The notes: generated by a model from the letters alone, not told the origin. 64,000 nucleotides of DNA from Treponema sp. (GCA_017470605.1 JAFUYH010000042.1:50493-114492), one strand, 5' to 3'; numbered from the stretch's first letter, positions 8,293 through 17,555 are shown. Numbers and translations are program-made.

Positions 8293-10062
8293 CTATTTAT
8301 CAGCTTTGTTAATAAGCTGGCTTTCCCAATTTAATAATTCTTCTTCCCAATCCTTGTGATTGCCTTTTACATCGCACATTATACGGAAAACAGGTTCTGT
8401 TCCGCTGCCTCTCATCCAGATAAATGCAAGGGCTTTTTCATTCTTATCTTTAAAGAGGATTTTTAATCCGCCTTTTTTTGAAAGAGAAAAATCTTTTACA
8501 TTGCGGGTTTCTTTTGTTCCGTTTGTGATTATTGCTTCCCAACTGCAAATTCCGTATTTTTTATTAAGTTCAGCTTTTTGTTTTTCAAAATCAGCTTCAA
8601 ATTCTTTCTGGAAAGCAGCTTTTAGTTTTTCGTGATCATTTGTTTTAATTTTCAAAACGGCACGTTTTTCAGAAACTCCTGTTGTCGTATAAACAGGAAG
8701 AGAGGCAAGCACGTCATTTAATGTAAAGTCAGGATTATAAGTAATTCCAGATTTTTTACACCAGATTTGATAAAGTCCGTTATCGCGGATTAAAAGCAGT
8801 TTGATTATTGCAATAATTGTGTTTAGCGGGTCGCGGACTGCGGCTGGATGTGTTATAGTTCCTCCGTTTGAACCTTCCCCTAAGATACGCACATTGTAAC
8901 CTTCTGCACGTTTTTCTTTTGCAAGATTTACAACATTTGCTTCACCAACTTCTGCCCGGAATACTTTTGCTCCAAGTCTTTCTGCAATTTCTTCGATTCT
9001 CATTGAAGTAGGGCAGTTTACAGCAACAGCAGGCTTAAAATTACTGTTGTTTGCATTTTGCCAGATAGAAAAAGTCAGTTCTGCTAGAACCGAAAGACTG
9101 AATACTTCCTGGGCCTTTAGAATTTCTGCTTTCTGATTTTTTTCATCCCAATAGACAATGTTTCCTCTGTCTCCGTCACAATCTGGCATGTAACCTAAAA
9201 GTACGTTATTGTAGCCTTCTCGGTGCAGTTTTTCCATTTCTGCCGCAACATGAACAAGATTTTCGGCTTCTGGTATTATTTCATGGGCAATCTTAAATTC
9301 ATTTATAGAATGAAAATGAATTTTATGTGCCGCAAAATATTCTCTGTCTATAGAAAGATAGCGTGAACTGCCGTTAAAGTCACAGACAATTCCAATTCCG
9401 TCTTTGTTTCCTGCAATTGCAGAATCTAAAAGTTTGAAGAATTCTTCCTGTTTATTCTTGTCAGAAGTTCCGCTTATAGTTTCGTCTGCAAAAGCCTTGT
9501 AGGCATGAAGCGCATTATGTTTTGAACTGTCCTTTACCTGATAAACCTTCTGTAATTCAGATGTAGTGCAGGAAGCCGCTGCAGAAACCGCTTTTTTTAA
9601 TCCTTCCTCATCTGCAAGACTTTTTAAGAATGCATCAGTCACAATCTTGTTTTCTGCGGCATTAAGAACCCCGCCATCATTTAGACCGAATTTTATGCCG
9701 TTATGCCCAATCGGATTATGACTGGCAGAAATATAAATGAATCCATCCAGTTTTCTGGCATAAGCCATAATTTCTGGTGCTGATGTTACTGCTGAATATT
9801 GAATTAAGGCTCCTTTTTTTATCAGGGCTCTTATCATTGCATCTGCAAGGGCAGGACCTGTTGGCCTTGAATCTATACCAAGAGCAATTACGGGCATATC
9901 TTGTCCGCTTTTTTCCTTTACATAGTCAAAAAAAACATTTGCAGCGGTGACTGCAAGAGCCCAATCTGATTCTGAAATATCAGGAGATGAATCCTGTTCG
10001 TTTCCTGAAACTGCAAAAACTTTGCGCCAGCCGGAAGCTGACAAAATCATATTATGTTCCAT
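8293..10062 (-). CDS. second phosphohexomutase (phosphoglucomutase/phosphomannomutase)
   Basis: A divergent paralogue of the neighbouring mutase. It has the phosphoserine loop YISASHNPIGHNGIK near residue 114, a metal loop PDCDGDRGNIV in place of DPDADR (Asp, Asp, Asp spacing kept), the sugar loop GEGSNGG in place of GEESG, and a phosphate loop RGSGTEPVFR. The altered sugar loop suggests a different substrate from the paralogue. An in-frame TTG-type extension to 10107 exists, but the ATG at 10062 is preceded by a GGAG box and a TATAAT-like element about 25 bases upstream. It is probably the first gene of a two- or three-gene transcript with the mutase and exonuclease. Confidence 0.88.
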   Translation of the reverse strand: MEHNMILSASGWRKVFAVSGNEQDSSPDISESDWALAVTAANVFFDYVKEKSGQDMPVIALGIDSRPTGPALADAMIRALIKKGALIQYSAVTSAPEIMAYARKLDGFIYISASHNPIGHNGIKFGLNDGGVLNAAENKIVTDAFLKSLADEEGLKKAVSAAASCTTSELQKVYQVKDSSKHNALHAYKAFADETISGTSDKNKQEEFFKLLDSAIAGNKDGIGIVCDFNGSSRYLSIDREYFAAHKIHFHSINEFKIAHEIIPEAENLVHVAAEMEKLHREGYNNVLLGYMPDCDGDRGNIVYWDEKNQKAEILKAQEVFSLSVLAELTFSIWQNANNSNFKPAVAVNCPTSMRIEEIAERLGAKVFRAEVGEANVVNLAKEKRAEGYNVRILGEGSNGGTITHPAAVRDPLNTIIAIIKLLLIRDNGLYQIWCKKSGITYNPDFTLNDVLASLPVYTTTGVSEKRAVLKIKTNDHEKLKAAFQKEFEADFEKQKAELNKKYGICSWEAIITNGTKETRNVKDFSLSKKGGLKILFKDKNEKALAFIWMRGSGTEPVFRIMCDVKGNHKDWEEELLNWESQLINKADK

Positions 10063-10148
10063 AAATTGTGCTCCGTTTTGGTTAATTATACGCAAATATG
10101 GTATCACAAAAAAAGAGATTTAACAAATTATTTTAACAGAGCCTGAGT

Positions 10149-11012
10149 TTAATACACTGTTACGTTGTAGTTCAGCTGCCTGCCGGAAGTCAAAATATCT
10201 TCTGTATATAAAGTAAGGGTCGCACGACCGGAAGAAAGAACCGCTTCACCCAGAAGCTGAAGGTTTTCAGTAGGATAAATATCCTTGCTGGTATATTTCT
10301 TTTTTCCTATTACGCACAACTTTCCATTTTCCTGCGAAATCGTATCATAAGAAATCTGGTCAACCATGATACCGTTAATTGCGACTGCTGTTTTATATGG
10401 AGCGGCAACAAGATTTCTTCTCTGGTAAATTCTATATATTCCGGAAGAATATGTTCTGGAAACATTTATGTCGTAAAGTGTACCTGCCTTGTTTTCAATA
10501 TAGATTCCTGAAAGTGTTAAAGGTATTTCCTTACTGAGTCTTGGCATCAGTATTTTAGGATTTATAGCTGATTTATTTTTTGCATCAATTACCTGGAATT
10601 CAAGATGACCTTTGTCATTCTGCCAGCCGGTATTTCCGCTTGCTCCTAATGTTGCCTGACCGTCTACAAATTTTTCATTTTCATCATTCAGAGTAATGCT
10701 TTCGCTGTCTAGATTTCCATAAACAGAAAGAAGGTTATCTTCATGAGAAAGAATTACAGAAGTGCCCAGTGTTGAAGGAAAGAAGTCTGTGTCATCAATC
10801 TGTTCTGTCATTACGATAAGAATGTAACCGTCATCTGCGGCCTTTATTTCTGCCGGTTCCCCGAATACCAGAGATGTACTTAAGAGATTACCTCTGTTCT
10901 GACCAAAATATGAACTGCAGGATTCTTCCGTAACGTCAGCCTGAGGCCATTCAAATGCAAAGAGGGAGCCTGTAAAAATAATTAATGCAATAATAGAAAA
11001 AAGTCTTTTCAT
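10149..11012 (-). CDS. exported LytM/M23-like protein with degenerate metal site
   Basis: A signal peptide (MKRLFSIIALIIFTGSLFAF) is followed by a short LytM-like domain at about residues 35-150. It shows the strand order of M23 peptidases (a SYFGQNRGN turn, DDGYILIV, SVILSHEDNLLSVYGNL, GHLEFQV), but the first metal-binding HxxxD is absent and only the closing GHLEFQV retains a His. The C-terminal half (150-288) is a beta-rich domain I do not recognise. The ATG at 11012 is preferred because an AGGAG box lies 8 bases upstream; the in-frame ATG at 11018 is too close. It follows the propeller gene by 20 bases. Confidence 0.75.
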   Translation of the reverse strand: MKRLFSIIALIIFTGSLFAFEWPQADVTEESCSSYFGQNRGNLLSTSLVFGEPAEIKAADDGYILIVMTEQIDDTDFFPSTLGTSVILSHEDNLLSVYGNLDSESITLNDENEKFVDGQATLGASGNTGWQNDKGHLEFQVIDAKNKSAINPKILMPRLSKEIPLTLSGIYIENKAGTLYDINVSRTYSSGIYRIYQRRNLVAAPYKTAVAINGIMVDQISYDTISQENGKLCVIGKKKYTSKDIYPTENLQLLGEAVLSSGRATLTLYTEDILTSGRQLNYNVTVY

Positions 11013-11032
11013 AATCATACTCCTCTTATTCC

Positions 11033-12097
11033 TTATTCCTGTGAAACTGAAAGTCTGGAAATTGTATTGTCTTTTCCTATATAAAGATTCTTTCCGTCTG
11101 ATGTTATAAATGCGGAATCTGCTTCAAAAGAAAAGGTTCCTTCCAGAGTATCAGTTTTTTCTATTACAGAAACTGTGTATTTTGATTTGTTTTTGCTCAG
11201 CATATAAACAAAATTGTCATTTTCTTCTATAGAGATTACTTTATCTTTTATTGGTATTACTGTATTTTTGTTCTGGCTTAAATCGTAAATACCAACAGCT
11301 CCCTGATAATTATATAGAACCCTGTTTCCGTTTTTGCAGAAATGAACAAGTGTTCTGTGTGGCGTGTCTGTATTTAAGAAGGTATGGAATAAAATCTTCT
11401 GTTGGGATTCTTCTCGTCTTGAAATTGTAAAACGCTGCTGATTATGTCCGGAAATTGCTGCAACATACTGTCCGTTATCAGAAATGTCTAAACCTAAAAT
11501 TACAGGATAATCACTTCCTCCCGGGGCAAAATTAATTTCTACAGCTCCAGTTTCATTATTAAAAACTTTTATTGTTCCGTCTGCAAAACCCGCAGCGGTA
11601 TAATCTTTTTTTGCAGAAAAGGCAGTTATGGGAATGATTCCTTCATAAGTCCAGATTGTCTTGCCTGATTCATTACATTTTGAAAAAGAACTGCCACCAG
11701 GAAGAAAAATATATATCAAATCATCCTTAAAAAATGGATAACCGCTTGAATGAATGGTGCCTGCTTCAATTCCCTTGTTGTTATAGAACTTAATATCAGA
11801 TGCTTGAGAGTCATAAAGGGCATAGAAATTGTTTGAAATTGCAACCCTGTCTGGAAATGTCTTATAAAGGCCGATTTTTCCATCATCCGTAAAGTAGCCA
11901 AGTGTCTGTCCAAGATGAAAATACATCTGTTCTTTGTTTTCTTCAATTTCAGAAATTGCAGGATTTGCTGTACTGATTTTCCATATAGGTGTAAACTGGT
12001 ATTCTTTTGCCAGAGGTTTTGCTGCAAAAATTATATACATTACTGTAAAAATCAATGTTATTAAAATATAAAGCAGGACTAATTTTTTCACTTTCAT
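11033..12097 (-). CDS. membrane-anchored beta-propeller (WD40/PQQ-like) protein
   Basis: An N-terminal hydrophobic segment (LVLLYILITLIFTVMYIIFAA, residues 5-25) anchors a ~330-residue extracytoplasmic domain. Repeated blades contain runs such as YTAAGFADGTIKVFNNETG and GLDISDNGQYVAAISG, typical of WD40-like propellers. No catalytic motif is visible, so a scaffold or sensing role is likely. The start at 12097 (MKVKKL) places the anchor at the N-terminus; the ORF is open for 12 further codons upstream, which are unlikely to be used. It forms a pair with the downstream LytM-like gene. Confidence 0.75.
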   Translation of the reverse strand: MKVKKLVLLYILITLIFTVMYIIFAAKPLAKEYQFTPIWKISTANPAISEIEENKEQMYFHLGQTLGYFTDDGKIGLYKTFPDRVAISNNFYALYDSQASDIKFYNNKGIEAGTIHSSGYPFFKDDLIYIFLPGGSSFSKCNESGKTIWTYEGIIPITAFSAKKDYTAAGFADGTIKVFNNETGAVEINFAPGGSDYPVILGLDISDNGQYVAAISGHNQQRFTISRREESQQKILFHTFLNTDTPHRTLVHFCKNGNRVLYNYQGAVGIYDLSQNKNTVIPIKDKVISIEENDNFVYMLSKNKSKYTVSVIEKTDTLEGTFSFEADSAFITSDGKNLYIGKDNTISRLSVSQE

Positions 12098-12249
12098 ATT
12101 TTTTATATTACAATATAGCAGTGTAAAATTCAATTATTTATGTTAATCTTGACAATATACCGCAAAAAATGCAAAATATTCTAAGGTTTTCAAGCGAATG
12201 GGAGCCTGTCATATAAATTAAAAATAGTAAAAATGATTGGAGAAAAAAA

Positions 12250-12897
12250 ATGGAAGATGATATCCTGACAATTGAAGAGGTTGCAAAATACCTTAGGGTT
12301 TCTGATAGAACTGTATATGACTGGGCTCAGAAAGGGGAAATTCCGGCAGGAAAAATAGGCACCGTATGGCGCTTTAAAAAGTCTGAAGTAGAAAACTGGG
12401 TAAATGCAAAACTGTCTTCTGAATCAAACAGACAGACAGAGATGAGCGTTCAGGTTCGCAATGTGCTTTCTCAGGAACGTGTTGTATTCATTAATCACAC
12501 TTCTAAGCGTGATGCTATTGTTGAACTGTCTCAGGTTCTGGCAACTGCACCTCAGGTAAAGAACGCAGCAGAACTTACTCAGGAAATCCTTAAGCGTGAA
12601 GAACTTATGTCTACAGCAATCGGACGCGGAATTGCAATTCCTCATGTTCGTCTTGCTTCCGTAACCGATTTGGTTATGGCTGTTGGTGTCTGCAAAAAGC
12701 CAATTCAGGATTTTCAGACTCTTGATGACGAGCCGGTAAATCTTCTTTTTATGATTGCTGCCGCTTATAATCAGCATTCTTATTACCTTAAGACAATTTC
12801 ACACTTCAGTGCAAAACTTAAGGACAGCGATTTACGTGCTGCAATTACAACATCTTCTTCTGAACAGGAAATCTACACCCTGCTCACACGTTCTTAA
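12250..12897 (+). CDS. HTH-PTS EIIA (mannitol/fructose, PtsN-type) fusion regulator
   Basis: Residues 1-55 form an excisionase/MerR-type helix-turn-helix (LTIEEVAKYLRVSDRTVYDW, then WRFKKSEVENW). Residues 70-213 form a PTS EIIA type-2 domain with the phosphorylated His in GIAIPHVR, near residue 126. No EIIB or EIIC gene is nearby, so it is likely a regulatory EIIA like PtsN that links PTS phosphorylation state to DNA binding. HTH-EIIA fusions are known in spirochaetes and some proteobacteria. A GGAGA box precedes the ATG. A TTGACA at 12149-12154 may be its -35, but the matching -10 is weak. Confidence 0.9.
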   Translation: MEDDILTIEEVAKYLRVSDRTVYDWAQKGEIPAGKIGTVWRFKKSEVENWVNAKLSSESNRQTEMSVQVRNVLSQERVVFINHTSKRDAIVELSQVLATAPQVKNAAELTQEILKREELMSTAIGRGIAIPHVRLASVTDLVMAVGVCKKPIQDFQTLDDEPVNLLFMIAAAYNQHSYYLKTISHFSAKLKDSDLRAAITTSSSEQEIYTLLTRS

Positions 12898-12925
12898 ACG
12901 GTCCGCAAAAATATTACTCGCAGGT

Positions 12926-14101
12926 TCATGGCAGGATTACGGGAACCCATTTGTTCCTGTCTGCGTGTTCCTGCGCAATAATTCCCCATGTAACATTCGC
13001 AGTTGTTTCTCCCATTAAATATTCCACTCCATTGTCTTTTAATAAAAATGTCTGGCCAGGAGCTTTTATTCCTGCCCCTGCAATGGCATGGGAATAGACT
13101 GGAGAAAACAGGAAAATACTGTCTATTCCTGCAGATTTAAGCAGAACGCATAAAAGCATACTGCGGCTGTCGCAGTCATTGCCTTCTCCGCAGAGCATGG
13201 CAGGAAGGCTTGTAAAATCTGTTGCAGATGCTTTATCTGCTCTTTTGTAGTGAAAGCCCTGTACCCAGGAAAGAAGCATCTGGGCATAAGCAATATCAGC
13301 GTTTTCTGGATTCTGCTGCCTGGCAAGAGGATATAATGTATCGTGAACTTGAGAAGAAAAATCTGCAAGACGGCCAAAACTGTCGCGGTAAATCATGCGG
13401 TAGTAACGTTCCCATGCTTCAATCTTTTTAGGATGATTTGCATACATTACCAGAATGCTGTATTCAATGTTTGTAAGAAAATCTGCTGCACTTACATCAC
13501 TTTCATCAATATATGAAGTAATTTCTTTTCCTCCGATTCTAGCACTTACTGCTTTTTTTCCTTGATTCGGAAAGGCATACTGAGTAAAGATTCCAGGAAT
13601 GTTATAAAATTCATCTTTTATAGAAAGAGAATTTATGGCTGAGATGATGAAAAATTGGCACTGCTGAAAAATATTGTCAGGGGCATAGCATAAAACTACA
13701 AGCTGACTTTCCATTTTTACTGGCGCCCCAACAGCCCAGCCGCTGTATTTCTGGTCAAGATTCATTGAAAAAGTTGAAACTGCACAATTTTCACCGCTCC
13801 ACTTTACTTTATCAAGGCTGGCTTCGGCAGAAAGTTTATTTAAGGCCGCTTCAAGGCTTTCTTCTGAACTTTTATATTCAGATTTGTAATAGATTTTTAT
13901 AGCAAGAGTAACAGGAATGTTCTGGTGAGTTAAAAGAATAGACATCCCATCCTCTGTACTGTCTGTCATTTCAAATCCTTCTGGAATATCAAGTGAAAAA
14001 CCAAAATCTTTATCATAAATGATTTCTGCGGACAGTCCGCCTGTAAGGCAGAAAAGAAACATCAGTAAAGCAATTATTCTTGAAAGAATGTGTCTTGTCA
14101 T
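12926..14101 (-). CDS. exported transglutaminase-like protein
   Basis: A signal peptide (cleavage near GGLSAE, residue 25) leads a 391-residue exported protein. The middle (about 25-160) is a beta-rich PsbP/DUF-like domain. The last third carries a transglutaminase-like cysteine centre: the Cys of GEGNDCDSRSMLLCVLL near residue 315, and a His in PVYSHAIAGAG about 30 residues on, as in microbial transglutaminase-like proteases. The natural substrate is unknown. It is convergent with the HTH-EIIA gene and divergent from the pseudouridine synthase, with which it shares promoter DNA. Confidence 0.75.
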   Translation of the reverse strand: MTRHILSRIIALLMFLFCLTGGLSAEIIYDKDFGFSLDIPEGFEMTDSTEDGMSILLTHQNIPVTLAIKIYYKSEYKSSEESLEAALNKLSAEASLDKVKWSGENCAVSTFSMNLDQKYSGWAVGAPVKMESQLVVLCYAPDNIFQQCQFFIISAINSLSIKDEFYNIPGIFTQYAFPNQGKKAVSARIGGKEITSYIDESDVSAADFLTNIEYSILVMYANHPKKIEAWERYYRMIYRDSFGRLADFSSQVHDTLYPLARQQNPENADIAYAQMLLSWVQGFHYKRADKASATDFTSLPAMLCGEGNDCDSRSMLLCVLLKSAGIDSIFLFSPVYSHAIAGAGIKAPGQTFLLKDNGVEYLMGETTANVTWGIIAQEHADRNKWVPVILP

Positions 14102-14114
14102 TTTAAAAATCCTC

Positions 14115-14123
14115 TATTATATT
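14115..14123. promoter_or_regulatory. overlapping divergent -10 elements
   Basis: On the plus strand TATATT at 14118-14123 ends 7 bases before the ATG at 14131. On the minus strand TATAAT (complement of ATTATA, 14116-14121) lies about 15 bases before the ATG at 14101. Only 29 bases separate the two start codons, so the two promoters overlap and probably compete. The -35 regions are weak. Confidence 0.5.
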
Positions 14124-14130
14124 ATTTCGG

Positions 14131-14829
14131 ATGAATCAGATAGAGATTTTATACGAGAATGACGAAATATTTGTGATTGATAAGCCTGCAGGACTTGCGG
14201 TTCAGGGGGGGCAGGGGGTCTCTCATTCTCTGGACGTGGATTTTGCAGAACAGACAGGGCAGAAAGTTTATCTGGTTCACCGTCTGGATAAAGATACCCG
14301 CGGCCTTATGATTGTGGCAAAAAATCCTCTTGCCGCCGGGAAGTGGACAAAACTGATTGCTTCTAAGGCTGCCAGAAAAGAGTATCTTGCCTTGTGCATA
14401 GGAAGAATGCCTCAAAAATCTGGTGTGATAAAAGAAAACCTTTTTCAGCATGGAGAAGAAAAATCTGCCGTAACTCATTATCTGGTAGAAAGGGAATGGA
14501 ATCTTTCTTCACTTTCTCTCAGTGATTCTTCAGTTTCCAGCGGAAAGGAGGGGGCAGACTGTGGAAAAACTTCAATCCAAAATGGTCAGGAGATAGCTCT
14601 TTCTCTTATCCGCCTGAAACTGGAAACTGGCCGTATGCACCAGATTCGTATTCATCTGGCAAAAAATGGCTGCCCGATAGCGGGGGATGACCAGCATGGA
14701 AACTTTAAGATGAATAAAGTTCTTCGTAAGGCTGCCGGTATAAAACGTCTGCAGCTGGCAGCTGTCCGCCTGACTCTTCCTTTGAAGGAAGGTGAGCGTA
14801 CTTTTGAAATTCATGCTGACTTTGAATAA
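14131..14829 (+). CDS. RluA-family RNA pseudouridine synthase
   Basis: The product isomerises a uridine to pseudouridine in rRNA or tRNA. The catalytic motif VHRLDKDTRGLMIVAK holds the Asp nucleophile near residue 50, and the C-terminal RLKLETGRMHQIRIHLA block completes the active site. At 232 residues it lacks the N-terminal S4 RNA-binding domain of RluC/RluD, so it resembles the short RluA type. A Ser-rich insert around residues 125-145 is unusual. There is no ribosome site ahead of the ATG; the -10 box is 7 bases upstream, suggesting a leaderless message. The target uridine cannot be read from sequence. Confidence 0.9.
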   Translation: MNQIEILYENDEIFVIDKPAGLAVQGGQGVSHSLDVDFAEQTGQKVYLVHRLDKDTRGLMIVAKNPLAAGKWTKLIASKAARKEYLALCIGRMPQKSGVIKENLFQHGEEKSAVTHYLVEREWNLSSLSLSDSSVSSGKEGADCGKTSIQNGQEIALSLIRLKLETGRMHQIRIHLAKNGCPIAGDDQHGNFKMNKVLRKAAGIKRLQLAAVRLTLPLKEGERTFEIHADFE

Positions 14830-14864
14830 GATGTAGAACTCACTTTCCAAATATAGTGTAAATG

Positions 14865-14873
14865 TGCTATAAT
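14865..14873 (+). promoter_or_regulatory. extended -10 promoter of rfbB
   Basis: TGCTATAAT (extended -10, TGnTATAAT) ends 7 bases before the rfbB ATG at 14881. Transcription would begin at or within a base or two of the start codon. No Shine-Dalgarno sequence fits in between. Confidence 0.7.
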
Positions 14874-14880
14874 AGAAAAT

Positions 14881-16005
14881 ATGAGTAGAAAATTACACAA
14901 TATCCTTATTACAGGCGGAGCCGGATTCATTGGCTCGAATTTCATTCATTATCTTTTTGGTATGTCCTCTGCTGAGGGAAATCTTTTTAACGATGCAAAT
15001 TTTGACGGAACAGTCGTAAACGTAGACTGCCTTACTTATGCCGGCAACCTTGAATCTTTGAAAGACGTTGAGGCTCAGTTTGGCGGCAAGAGATATTTCT
15101 TTGAAAAGGTTGATATCTGCGACCGCGAAAACATTGAGCGCATTTTTAAGCAGTATGATATTGATACTGTAATTCACTTTGCAGCAGAAAGCCACGTAGA
15201 CCGCTCGATTCTGGGGCCTGAAGCCTTCATGAAGACAAACGTAATGGGAACTTTTACCCTGCTTGATGTTGCCCGCAATTACTGGAAAAAAGCTGACGGC
15301 TCAATGCGCGATGACGTACTTTTCCATCATATTTCAACTGATGAAGTATACGGTTCTCTTGGTGAAACAGGATACTTCCGCGAGGATACTCCTTATGACC
15401 CTCGCTCACCTTATTCTTCATCAAAGGCCAGCAGTGACCACGTTGTAATGGCTTACTTCCATACTTACGGACTTCCAATCACTTTGTCAAACTGTACGAA
15501 CAACTACGGCCCATACCAGTTCCCGGAAAAGCTGCTGCCCCTTATGATAAGCAATATCCGCGATGGAAAGAACCTTCCTGTTTATGGAAAGGGTGATAAT
15601 ATCCGCGACTGGATTTATGTAGAAGACCACAACCGTGCTGTATGGTTGATTGTAAACAAGGGCGTGACCGGCGAAAAATACAACATTGGCGGTGAAAACG
15701 AATGGCAGAACATCAAGCTGCTTCACAAGGTAATTGAGCTTACTGCGGCAGAAACTGGAAAGAATGTGGCTGACGTAGAAAAAACGATTACTTACGTAAA
15801 GGATCGCCCGGGTCACGACAAGCGCTATGCCATTGACTGTACAAAAATCAAGACTCAGCTTGGCTGGGAGCGTAAGATGACCTTTGAAGAGGGCCTGCAG
15901 GAAACCGTAAAGTGGTACCTCAAGAACTCAGACTGGATTAACCACATTTTGAACGGTTCTTATAAGGACTGGATTTCTAAGAATTATACTGAGCAGGGAC
16001 GTTAG
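14881..16005 (+). CDS. rfbB: dTDP-glucose 4,6-dehydratase
   Basis: Second enzyme of the dTDP-L-rhamnose pathway: it converts dTDP-glucose to dTDP-4-keto-6-deoxyglucose using bound NAD. The Rossmann motif GGAGFIGSNFI lies at residues 12-22. The catalytic STDEVYG block and the YSSSKASSDH motif (YxxxK) identify an extended short-chain dehydrogenase, and NNYGPYQFPEKLLPLMI is typical of RmlB. Length of 374 is slightly above average because of an insert near residues 30-45. It heads an rfbB-rfbA-rfbC cluster. The message is probably leaderless (see promoter). Confidence 0.96.
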   Translation: MSRKLHNILITGGAGFIGSNFIHYLFGMSSAEGNLFNDANFDGTVVNVDCLTYAGNLESLKDVEAQFGGKRYFFEKVDICDRENIERIFKQYDIDTVIHFAAESHVDRSILGPEAFMKTNVMGTFTLLDVARNYWKKADGSMRDDVLFHHISTDEVYGSLGETGYFREDTPYDPRSPYSSSKASSDHVVMAYFHTYGLPITLSNCTNNYGPYQFPEKLLPLMISNIRDGKNLPVYGKGDNIRDWIYVEDHNRAVWLIVNKGVTGEKYNIGGENEWQNIKLLHKVIELTAAETGKNVADVEKTITYVKDRPGHDKRYAIDCTKIKTQLGWERKMTFEEGLQETVKWYLKNSDWINHILNGSYKDWISKNYTEQGR

Positions 16006-16009
16006 CATT

Positions 16010-16030
16010 CGAGTTTGCGAAGCAAACTCG
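16010..16030. repeat. perfect hairpin in the rfbB-rfbA gap
   Basis: CGAGTTTGC-GAA-GCAAACTCG: a 9-bp perfect stem with a 3-base loop, between two co-directional genes and without a T-run. The CGAGTTT...AAACTCG ends recur in the hairpin at 26287-26313, so this may be a small dispersed palindrome rather than a terminator. It could alter the rfbB to rfbA expression ratio. Confidence 0.75.
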
Positions 16031-16059
16031 GTAGTGAGCGACTGAAAGGAGCGAACGTA

Positions 16060-16932
16060 ATGAAAGGAATTATACTTGCAGGCGGATCTGGAACCCGCCT
16101 TTACCCGATAACAAAAGCAGTTTCAAAGCAGATTCTGCCCTTGTATGATAAGCCGATGATTTACTATCCGCTTTCATGCCTTATGCTCTCCGGAATCCGC
16201 GAGGTGCTGATTATTTCTACTCCGCGAGATATTTCGTGCTTTAAGGAATTGTTTGGCGACGGTGCATGGCTTGGAATGCATTTTGAATACGCAGTACAGG
16301 ATAAGCCACGCGGACTTGCAGATGCATTTATTATTGGTAAGGAATTTATTGGTAATGACAGCGCAGCTCTTGTTCTTGGCGACAACATTTTCTACGGACA
16401 GAGCTTTACTTCAACATTGAAGCGTGCCCGCGAAAAAGTAGAAAAAGGTGAGGGAAGCGTAATTTTCGGCTACTTTGTAAAAGATCCTACAGCTTACGGT
16501 GTAGTAGAGTTTGATAAGGAAGGCAAGGTTTTGGGAATTGAAGAAAAGCCTGCAAAGCCTAAATCTAACTACGCAGTTCCGGGCCTTTACTTCTACAGCA
16601 ATGCAGTTTGCGAAATTGCAGCAAATGTAAAGCCTTCTGCACGTGGTGAAATCGAAATTACTTCTATTAATAACGAATATTTAAATCGCGGAGAGCTTTC
16701 TGTAGAACTTCTCGGCCGCGGAATGGCCTGGCTTGATACAGGAACTTATGACGGCTTGCTCGAAGCAAGCAACTTTATTGCAACAATCCAGAAGCGTCAG
16801 GGAATGTATGTAAGCTGTATAGAAGAAATTGCTTACCGCAACGGCTGGCTTTCAAAAGAGCAGCTTCTTGAGCTTGCAAAAGGCTACAAGACGGACTACG
16901 GCCGCTACCTTGAATATATTGCGGAGAATTAG
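16060..16932 (+). CDS. rfbA: glucose-1-phosphate thymidylyltransferase
   Basis: First enzyme of dTDP-rhamnose synthesis: it joins dTTP and glucose 1-phosphate. The N-terminus [18 protein letters not shown] is the nucleotidyltransferase signature, followed by [18 protein letters not shown] and the metal site [23 protein letters not shown] lies further on. At 290 residues it has normal length for RmlA. An upstream in-frame start at 16015 would add 15 residues overlapping the hairpin; the ATG at 16060 behind AAAGGAGCGA fits the family start. Confidence 0.96.
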   Translation: MKGIILAGGSGTRLYPITKAVSKQILPLYDKPMIYYPLSCLMLSGIREVLIISTPRDISCFKELFGDGAWLGMHFEYAVQDKPRGLADAFIIGKEFIGNDSAALVLGDNIFYGQSFTSTLKRAREKVEKGEGSVIFGYFVKDPTAYGVVEFDKEGKVLGIEEKPAKPKSNYAVPGLYFYSNAVCEIAANVKPSARGEIEITSINNEYLNRGELSVELLGRGMAWLDTGTYDGLLEASNFIATIQKRQGMYVSCIEEIAYRNGWLSKEQLLELAKGYKTDYGRYLEYIAEN

Positions 16933-16935
16933 AAA

Positions 16936-17535
16936 ATGGCATTTGAATTTAAAAACTGCGCTCTTGCAGACGGAACAGAAATAAAAGGTCTTTACGAAAT
17001 CCAGCCAAAGATTTTTGGTGATGCTCGTGGTTACTTTCTTGAAACCTACAGTGAACGTGATTTTTTTGCAGCAGGCCTTACAATGAAGTTTGTGCAGGAC
17101 AATCAGTCGAAATCTAGTAAGGGTGTTCTTCGCGGACTTCACTTTCAGACCCAGCACCCGCAGGGAAAACTTGTTCGTGCCCTGAGTGGAAAAGTTTATG
17201 ATGTGGCCGTTGACCTGCGCAAAGGTTCTGCAAGTTTCGGTAAATACTACGGAGTAATTCTTGATGCAGAAAAGCAGAATATGTTTTATATCCCGGAAGG
17301 TTTTGCCCACGGTTTTTATGTTTTGTCTGAAGAAGCAATCTTTACTTACAAGTGCACTGATTTTTACGATCCAAAAGGCGAGGGCGGGCTTATGTGGAAT
17401 GACCCTGCAATCGGTATAGACTGGAAATCTCTTGCCCCGGATATAGAGCCCCTGCTTTCTGAAAAGGACGGAAAGCATCCTGATTTTGATGTAAATAAAA
17501 ATTATTTTGATATAAATGGAAAGTGGATTCTCTGA
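16936..17535 (+). CDS. rfbC: dTDP-4-dehydrorhamnose 3,5-epimerase
   Basis: Third enzyme of the dTDP-rhamnose pathway, a small cupin that epimerises C3 and C5. Recognisable motifs are GDARGYFLETYSERDF, FVQDNQSKSSKGVLRGLHFQ (catalytic His in LRGLHFQ), VYDVAVDLRKGS and FYIPEGFAHGFYVLSE. The 199 residues are close to normal. It begins 3 bases after rfbA. The reductase RfbD, which would complete the pathway, is not encoded in this window; the 4-keto intermediate may feed a different deoxysugar or RfbD may lie elsewhere. Confidence 0.95.
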   Translation: MAFEFKNCALADGTEIKGLYEIQPKIFGDARGYFLETYSERDFFAAGLTMKFVQDNQSKSSKGVLRGLHFQTQHPQGKLVRALSGKVYDVAVDLRKGSASFGKYYGVILDAEKQNMFYIPEGFAHGFYVLSEEAIFTYKCTDFYDPKGEGGLMWNDPAIGIDWKSLAPDIEPLLSEKDGKHPDFDVNKNYFDINGKWIL

Positions 17536-17555
17536 CACTTTAAAAGGAGCTGAAT

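Noticed and set aside
16852..17538. Long minus-strand ORF opposite rfbC
   Set aside because: It lies over rfbC, whose family motifs are clear on the plus strand; the antisense product has no recognisable domain.
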